A DNA stretch of 28,314 bases from Pseudomonadales bacterium (GTDB taxonomy: Bacteria > Pseudomonadota > Gammaproteobacteria > Pseudomonadales > UBA7239). Shown here in pieces: positions 23,865 through 28,314 of the stretch. Below the pieces are notes generated by a model. The model had not been told where the DNA came from, ran no database searches, and was given only the letters and a program-made list of their open reading frames with translations. A program made the position numbers and the translations under genes. How positions within the stretch are numbered: position 1 is the first letter of the stretch; every line of letters begins with the position of its first letter. Where the stretch lies: contig JAWLAB010000010.1 of NCBI GenBank assembly GCA_041395665.1, forward strand, positions 1 to 28,314. The letters are read 5' to 3'.

Positions 23865-24761
23865 CTAAGTTGATGCAGGAAGTGCGTAACTGAGGGCGAT
23901 GCCGATAAAAATAATCATACCCACCCAGTGGTTGTGCAAAAAAGCACGAAAACACAGTGCGGGGTGACGATCGCGAATTAAGTATTGTTGCCAAGCGAAT
24001 AAAACTGCCGCGATAGCGACGGAGGCAAAAAACGGCCAATGCAACTGAAAGCGTTTACCGATCAGCAAAAAACCTAACAGCACTAACACTTGCAAGACAC
24101 CGGTGATAGCGCGATCAGCGTCGCCAAATAAAATTGCCGTGGAACGAATGCCGATTTTCAAATCGTCTTCGCGATCGACCATCGCGTAAAAAGTGTCGTA
24201 CACCAGCGTCCACAATAAGGCGACGGCAAAAATTAACCACGCTTGCGGTGCGAGTGCATTGGTTTGCGCTGCCCACGCCATCGGAATCGACCAGCCAAAC
24301 GCTGCGCCGAGCACCATTTGTGGCATGTGTGTGTAGCGTTTGCAAAAAGGATAAGCAGCGGCAAGCGCAACGGCAGCGACGGATAAATAAATCGTCAAAC
24401 GATTGGTGAATAAAACCAATACAAGCGATACCAGACACAAACCTACACATAACAACAAAGCGTAGCCGAGTTTAACGCGACCGGCAGTGAGCGGTCTATC
24501 GTGTGTACGGCTGACATGGCGATCAAAATCGCGATCGGCGTAATCATTGATTACACAACCGGCGGAGCGCATCAACACGCAGCCGAGTGTAAAAATAAAT
24601 AAATTTTTACACGATGGAAAACCGCCTGCGGCTAACCACAGTGTCCACAGTGTCGGCCACAACAACAGCAAAATACCGATAGGTTTATCCAAACGCATCA
24701 ATTGCATCATGTCGCGCAGTGAGGGTGGAATTTTTTTATGGATGGGGTGAAAAACTTTCAT
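23865..24761 (-). CDS. ubiA: 4-hydroxybenzoate polyprenyltransferase UbiA
   Basis: A 298-residue inner-membrane enzyme that prenylates 4-hydroxybenzoate in ubiquinone synthesis. Hydrophobic segments span most of its length (about eight or nine). The two aspartate-rich motifs are present: NDYADRDFD (72-80) and YDTFYAMVDREDD (188-200), which bind magnesium and the prenyl diphosphate. LMRLDKPIG near the N-terminus is also conserved. Its start overlaps the ubiC stop by four bases (ATGA), so the enzyme that makes its substrate is translated just ahead of it. Confidence 0.97.
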   Translation of the reverse strand: MKVFHPIHKKIPPSLRDMMQLMRLDKPIGILLLLWPTLWTLWLAAGGFPSCKNLFIFTLGCVLMRSAGCVINDYADRDFDRHVSRTHDRPLTAGRVKLGYALLLCVGLCLVSLVLVLFTNRLTIYLSVAAVALAAAYPFCKRYTHMPQMVLGAAFGWSIPMAWAAQTNALAPQAWLIFAVALLWTLVYDTFYAMVDREDDLKIGIRSTAILFGDADRAITGVLQVLVLLGFLLIGKRFQLHWPFFASVAIAAVLFAWQQYLIRDRHPALCFRAFLHNHWVGMIIFIGIALSYALPAST

Positions 24762-25309
24762 GAATTAGGCGCACCGTTTGATGGCGACATAATGACATCG
24801 ACCAGCGCTGGTAGAAAGGTTTCAGAAACCAATAAACCATGCGCGCCGTGGCGAAACACGGAGGAGCGCCCCCACAGTTTATTGGGCATATCTAGTGTTT
24901 GCAGTGTGGCGGGTAATGCATTGCGTGAGAGTTGTTGGAGGATCGGTTGTTCGCGCTGTATGCGCGGATTGCGAAACAACAGCGCACCCAGCGGGCGATT
25001 GTCCCAATGGCGTAAAAAACGCAGCGAGCCGTTCAGTGTGCGTAGCGGAAGAATGCTGCGTGCGTACACCCACGGTGTGTGGTTGCCGTTGAGTATCACT
25101 TCGCGCACCAAGGCCAATTCGTGCGGCGGAATGCCCAATAACTTGGCTTCTTGCAGGCGCGGTTTTTGCCAGCGCTGTTGCAAAATAGTGACTGAAAATT
25201 GCTGTTGGCTGAGTGCTTGCAAACGGCGCGTAAGCGAGTCGCGATTCTGCAACCAATTCTTTAATGGCGGCGCGAGTGCGGGAAGAATTTGTTGTCGCTG
25301 CGTGTGCAT
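24758..25309 (-). CDS. ubiC: Chorismate pyruvate-lyase UbiC
   Basis: Converts chorismate to 4-hydroxybenzoate and pyruvate, the first committed step of ubiquinone synthesis. I chose the ATG at 25309, giving 183 residues beginning MHTQRQQILP; the longer frame starts inside rpiA and its extra 32 residues do not resemble the family. Conserved parts are LLGIPPHELALVREVILNG, TPWVYARSILP (with the key Arg), LGALLF and WGRSSVFRH. It lies 13 bases behind rpiA and overlaps ubiA by four bases. Confidence 0.93.
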   Translation of the reverse strand: MHTQRQQILPALAPPLKNWLQNRDSLTRRLQALSQQQFSVTILQQRWQKPRLQEAKLLGIPPHELALVREVILNGNHTPWVYARSILPLRTLNGSLRFLRHWDNRPLGALLFRNPRIQREQPILQQLSRNALPATLQTLDMPNKLWGRSSVFRHGAHGLLVSETFLPALVDVIMSPSNGAPNS

Positions 25310-25322
25310 CCGTTGTTCGACA

Positions 25323-26000
25323 TTAAGACGCAGCGCGCAATGTTTCCACGCCGCTGGGTTTACCGAGCAGCAACACATCGGCTGGGCGCAGGGCAAATAA
25401 ACCATTGCACACTACACCGGTGATGTTGTTAATTTTTTCTTCCAACAAACGCGGCAAAGTGATGTGTAGATTGTGCACATCGAGAATCACATTGCCGTTA
25501 TCCGTTGTAACGCCGGTGCGATACACAGGGTCACCCCCAAGTTTTACCAATTCACGCGCTACCAAACTGCGTGCCATCGGAATCACTTCCACCGGCAATG
25601 GAAAAGCACCGAGCGTGTTGACGAGTTTGGATTCATCGACAATGCAAACAAATTCTTTCGCGCAGGCGGCGACAATTTTCTCGCGCGTCAAAGCCGCGCC
25701 GCCACCTTTGATCAATTCCAGTTGTGCGTTGGCTTCATCGGCACCGTCGATATAAATATCAAACGAGCCAGTATGATTGAGATCGAACACTTCGATACCG
25801 TATTTTTGTAATCGTTGCGAAGAAGCATCGGAACTGGAAACACAACCAGCAAAATCGCCGGCGTATTTTGCCAATGCATCGATAAAAAAATTGGCAGTGG
25901 AGCCTGTGCCTATGCCGATCACAGAATCGCGTGAGATGCGCGTCATCACATAATCGAGTGCGGCTTTGGCGACAGCTTGTTTGAGTTCGTCTTGGGTCAT
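25323..26000 (-). CDS. rpiA: Ribose-5-phosphate isomerase A
   Basis: A 225-residue enzyme that interconverts ribose 5-phosphate and ribulose 5-phosphate in the pentose phosphate pathway. The family motifs IGIGTGSTANFFIDAL, DIYIDGADEAN, LIKGGGAALTREKI and VDESKLV are present, with the catalytic aspartates, glutamate and lysine. No clear Shine-Dalgarno sequence precedes the ATG. It is the first gene of the unit that continues into ubiC, ubiA and rph; the AT-rich membrane-protein gene lies 37 bases upstream on the same strand. Confidence 0.97.
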   Translation of the reverse strand: MTQDELKQAVAKAALDYVMTRISRDSVIGIGTGSTANFFIDALAKYAGDFAGCVSSSDASSQRLQKYGIEVFDLNHTGSFDIYIDGADEANAQLELIKGGGAALTREKIVAACAKEFVCIVDESKLVNTLGAFPLPVEVIPMARSLVARELVKLGGDPVYRTGVTTDNGNVILDVHNLHITLPRLLEEKINNITGVVCNGLFALRPADVLLLGKPSGVETLRAAS

Positions 26001-26037
26001 AGTTTGTTATAAAAAAGAAGTTAAAAGTAAAAAGTGG

Positions 26038-27210
26038 TTAATCACTGCTATTTTGTTGGGCATTGTACTCAGGAATAAGTTGATAAATCTCCTCAAAAAA
26101 AGGAAATTGCTTAACTTCGTGCCCTTCAAATAGCCCAATCGTTGATGCACCATTGAGAAAAAGTAGCAGTGCAAAAACAGGGTAGGACGGTTGAATTTTT
26201 GGTATAGGGAAATGTCGTGCCACATTACAAAGATTTAGAAAGCTAGTCGTAATCATCAATGCATTCCAGCGGTGAGTATCCCAAGCAAGAATGTGCATCG
26301 CCAGTGGTGAAAATGAAGCCAGACAAATTAATAGAGTGATTGATGCGTTGTAGTGAGGCCGTACGATTTTCCAGATAGCTATGTTTAATACAATCGTAGT
26401 GGGTAGTGTAACAGGGAGTGATTCAAGGTTTGACCATAGGCTGAACAGTGACGGCTCCATAATTCCATAGTTATCACCTATGCCTCTCACTAGCACAGAA
26501 AAACCATCATACCGCAGAGGGTGAGAAGCGATTTGTTCCAATTGGTTTTGTAAGATTAGTCGGCTTGATAGGTCGAGTAATGCATAATTTGCTAATAAGA
26601 AAGCAACAGGAAAAGAGATCGTCGCATACACGCCGGCAAGTAATAAGGTATTTTTATTGATATTTTTTGTTTGTAAAAAAATCACATGAATAAAAAGTAA
26701 TGGAAAAAATATGATAAAAAATGATTCGTGTATCAGTAGGCAAAGGAGTGTTACGGGGAGGATCAGCCATTGACTGTAAGTGGTATTGAGTAGTTGCGTC
26801 AGGATGATAACGGCTAATAAACCAATGACATCAAAATAGCCTATGGTGTGAGCAAGATAAACAGGGCTTAAGCTAGATGCAAAGAGCAGGGCTGCAGCTG
26901 TTAGTAGGGAGTTTTTCCGATTAACGAGCGTATACAAACAGTACAGTAGTGAAGAAACGGCAAAAATAAATAAAGATAAATTAACTACGGTAAACCACAA
27001 ATAGTTGTCGCTGTAAGTTGGATTTAGTGTATGAAAAATTTCTCCGATCAATCCTCGCTTGATAAATCCTGCTTCGTAATTAAATAGAAAATGCGTGTAA
27101 GCCCATTCGCTCGGTGTGCGCATACCGCGCACAATAGAAACGAGAAGCACTACGGCGCAAACCCAAAACCAAGTGCTAGCTTTGTACGATGTTGTTGATG
27201 CGTCAGCCAT
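26038..27210 (-). CDS. Multi-pass membrane protein of unknown function, AT-rich
   Basis: A 390-residue protein with about ten hydrophobic segments, the first at about 13-30 just after a short polar N-terminus. A recognisable stretch after TM1 is NYEAGFIKRGLIGEIFH, then many aromatic and aliphatic runs and a polar C-terminus (about 365-390). The layout resembles polytopic glycosyltransferase- or polymerase-like membrane proteins of surface polysaccharide systems, with charged or aromatic loops such as WDTHRWN, but I cannot assign a family. Base composition is far below the neighbours: bases 26641-26700 contain only 9 G or C. That suggests acquisition from another source. It lies between rpiA and a META lipoprotein gene, all on the same strand, with 37- and 32-base gaps. 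Confidence 0.85.
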   Translation of the reverse strand: MADASTTSYKASTWFWVCAVVLLVSIVRGMRTPSEWAYTHFLFNYEAGFIKRGLIGEIFHTLNPTYSDNYLWFTVVNLSLFIFAVSSLLYCLYTLVNRKNSLLTAAALLFASSLSPVYLAHTIGYFDVIGLLAVIILTQLLNTTYSQWLILPVTLLCLLIHESFFIIFFPLLFIHVIFLQTKNINKNTLLLAGVYATISFPVAFLLANYALLDLSSRLILQNQLEQIASHPLRYDGFSVLVRGIGDNYGIMEPSLFSLWSNLESLPVTLPTTIVLNIAIWKIVRPHYNASITLLICLASFSPLAMHILAWDTHRWNALMITTSFLNLCNVARHFPIPKIQPSYPVFALLLFLNGASTIGLFEGHEVKQFPFFEEIYQLIPEYNAQQNSSD

Positions 27211-27242
27211 TCAAAAATGATTTCCATCAATAAAAATTGACT

Positions 27243-27683
27243 TTAACGCAAATAAACCACTTTGAAGCGCGCCACGATTACACCTTGTTTGTCAGTCAGC
27301 GTTAGAGAATCGCTGTCGGTCGCCCAGCGTTTTTCACCTTCCAGTGTTTGTAAAAATACGCGCTCCGTCTCCATGCCTTCTGCACAGAACATCATGGTGG
27401 AGGCCATCTGTTGAAAGAAAACGGTGCTGCCTTTGATGGCGTAGCTACCCATGATGCGGTTGCAGCCGCCTGAACCGGCAACGCGATGGGCTTCCGATTG
27501 CAAAATTAAATGCGGCTCGCTTTGGTTGTCGATCACCGCGACGGTTTTTCCGTTCAGCTCCACCAGCTTCCAGTAGTTATTTTCCAGTGTGACAGCGGCG
27601 GCGTTCTGGCTGGATGACTGACAAGCAGAGAGGCCGAGCAGCAATACAGTGGCGAGCAACAGTGGTCGTAAAACAGCGTGCAT
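27243..27683 (-). CDS. META-domain lipoprotein (HslJ-like)
   Basis: A 146-residue protein from the ATG giving MHAVLRPLLLATVLLLGLSA, a lipoprotein signal with lipobox LSAC (Cys21). The frame runs 80 codons further upstream, but that part crosses into the divergent ampG and looks non-coding. The mature part is one META domain: WKLVELNGK, then GSGGCNRIMGSY with its conserved cysteine, VFFQQMASTMMFC, and LQTLEGEKRWATDSDSLTLTD. META proteins such as HslJ are envelope proteins linked to heat shock or novobiocin resistance in E. coli; the role here is unknown. Confidence 0.9.
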   Translation of the reverse strand: MHAVLRPLLLATVLLLGLSACQSSSQNAAAVTLENNYWKLVELNGKTVAVIDNQSEPHLILQSEAHRVAGSGGCNRIMGSYAIKGSTVFFQQMASTMMFCAEGMETERVFLQTLEGEKRWATDSDSLTLTDKQGVIVARFKVVYLR

Positions 27684-27707
27684 AGGGTGATCCCTTTCAA
27701 AGGCAGG

Positions 27708-27736
27708 GTGCCATGGTAGCGGCTTGTGTAGATAAT
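27708..27736 (+). promoter_or_regulatory. Candidate sigma70 promoter of ampG
   Basis: GTGCCA (27708-27713) and GATAAT (27731-27736) are spaced by 17 bases, 30 bases before the ampG start. Each hexamer differs from consensus by one or two bases. No other evidence was seen. Confidence 0.4.
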
Positions 27737-27765
27737 GACTGCATTCCTTTTTCGCAGGTTCCTGC

Positions 27766-28314
27766 ATGGACGCGACTCCTCGTCTCACACTGCGCCAAGC
27801 ATTTGCACAACCCGCCGCGCTGGTGATGTTTTTTTTCGGCTTCTCTTCCGGCCTACCGTTTTTGTTGGTGGGCAGCACGCTCTCGACTTGGTTGAAAGAG
27901 AGCGGTGTGTCACTGGAGCACATTGGCCTGCTCAGCTTGGTAGGGCTGACCTACTCCTTCAAATTTCTCTGGTCACCCGCCGTGGATGGCTTACGCCTGC
28001 CCCTGCTCGCGCATTTAGGGCAGCGGCGCAGTTGGTTGTTGTTGGCACAAGGCGCGCTAGCGGCCGCGCTGCTGTGGATGGCGTGGCTCACGCCGTCGGG
28101 TTCGTTCGCTTGGTTTATCGCGGCGGCAGCGCTCGCTGCTTTTGCGGGTGCGACGCAGGATGTGGTGATCGATGCCTACCGCATCGAGATTGCGCCGCTG
28201 GAAGCGCAGGGCGCGCTGGCGGCGACTGCGACGCTGGGCTACCGCATCGCGCTGTTACTGTCGGGTGCATTGGCGTTGATTTTGGCGGATCACATCGCGT
28301 GGTCGCTGATCTAC
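27766..28314 (+). CDS. ampG: AmpG-type muropeptide permease (MFS), 5' part, runs off the window
   Basis: An open frame from ATG 27766 to the window end gives 183 residues without a stop; the 3' part is outside. It reads MDATPRLTLRQAFAQPAALV at the start, then FFFGFSSGLPFLLVGSTLS, TWLKESGVSLEHIGLLSLVG, YSFKFLWSPAVDG and later GATQDVVIDAYRIE and LGYRIALLLSGALAL. These are AmpG hallmarks, and about five membrane segments are visible. AmpG imports anhydro-muropeptides from the periplasm for cell-wall recycling and, where ampC is present, feeds beta-lactamase induction. It diverges from the META lipoprotein gene with 82 bases between starts. Confidence 0.92.
   Translation, partial: MDATPRLTLRQAFAQPAALVMFFFGFSSGLPFLLVGSTLSTWLKESGVSLEHIGLLSLVGLTYSFKFLWSPAVDGLRLPLLAHLGQRRSWLLLAQGALAAALLWMAWLTPSGSFAWFIAAAALAAFAGATQDVVIDAYRIEIAPLEAQGALAATATLGYRIALLLSGALALILADHIAWSLIY

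Noticed and set aside
24738..25400. 220-codon plus-strand frame opposite ubiC
   Set aside because: Antisense to a well-supported ubiC; cysteine- and arginine-rich product typical of a shadow frame.
27684..27923. N-terminal extension of the META lipoprotein frame by 80 codons
   Set aside because: It would hide the lipoprotein signal and overlap the divergent ampG start; the internal ATG at 27683 gives a standard signal.

Overview
The window (about 28 kb) looks like chromosomal DNA of a gammaproteobacterium, most likely from the Pseudomonadales/Cellvibrionales side. Three things point there: a Crc homologue next to pyrE and rph, a long-form algC next to argB, and the ubiA-ubiC and ftsYEX sets, all with family-typical proteins. 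The species cannot be named from the sequence alone. Nearly all of it is core genome. No tRNA or rRNA gene, insertion sequence, phage gene, attachment site or CRISPR array was seen. No stretch longer than about 300 bases lacks a gene; the longest gap is the 246-base trpE/hrpB divergent region.

Layout. 1-2613 is the 3' part of a large secreted or surface repeat protein: Ig-like repeats, thrombospondin type 3 calcium-binding repeats, then seven FG-GAP repeats. It is closed by a rho-independent terminator. 2707-5687 (minus) is trpE followed by a one-base-overlapping Ycf46-like AAA ATPase. 5934-8453 (plus) is hrpB, convergent with the ftsY-ftsE-ftsX operon (8468-11182, minus). rsmD and coaD follow on plus, then a bidirectional terminator. 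On minus come two small exported proteins (one a TRL-type lipoprotein), mutM, the rpmB-rpmG ribosomal protein operon with a clear promoter and a UUCG-loop terminator, and radC. 15610-20864 (plus) is coaBC-algC-argB-slmA with gaps of 26-27 bases; dut, which often sits in this cluster, is missing. A periplasmic coiled-coil protein and pyrE follow on minus, then crc on plus. 23107-26000 is the minus operon rpiA-ubiC-ubiA-rph. An AT-rich gene for a multi-pass membrane protein, a META-domain lipoprotein and the start of a divergent ampG end the window.

How the genes work together. Most are housekeeping: division and membrane targeting (FtsYEX, SlmA), translation (L28, L33, RsmD, RNase PH), coenzyme A synthesis (CoaBC and CoaD), amino-acid and nucleotide synthesis (TrpE, ArgB, PyrE, RpiA), ubiquinone synthesis (UbiC makes 4-hydroxybenzoate, which UbiA prenylates), DNA repair (MutM), sugar-phosphate supply for surface polysaccharide (AlgC) and cell-wall recycling (AmpG).

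The least ordinary parts are the repeat-built surface protein, the Ycf46-like ATPase coupled to trpE, the membrane-anchored AlgC in a cluster without dut, the AT-rich membrane-protein gene, and the small exported-protein pair. I did not find a convincing new multi-gene system; these are the places I would look first.
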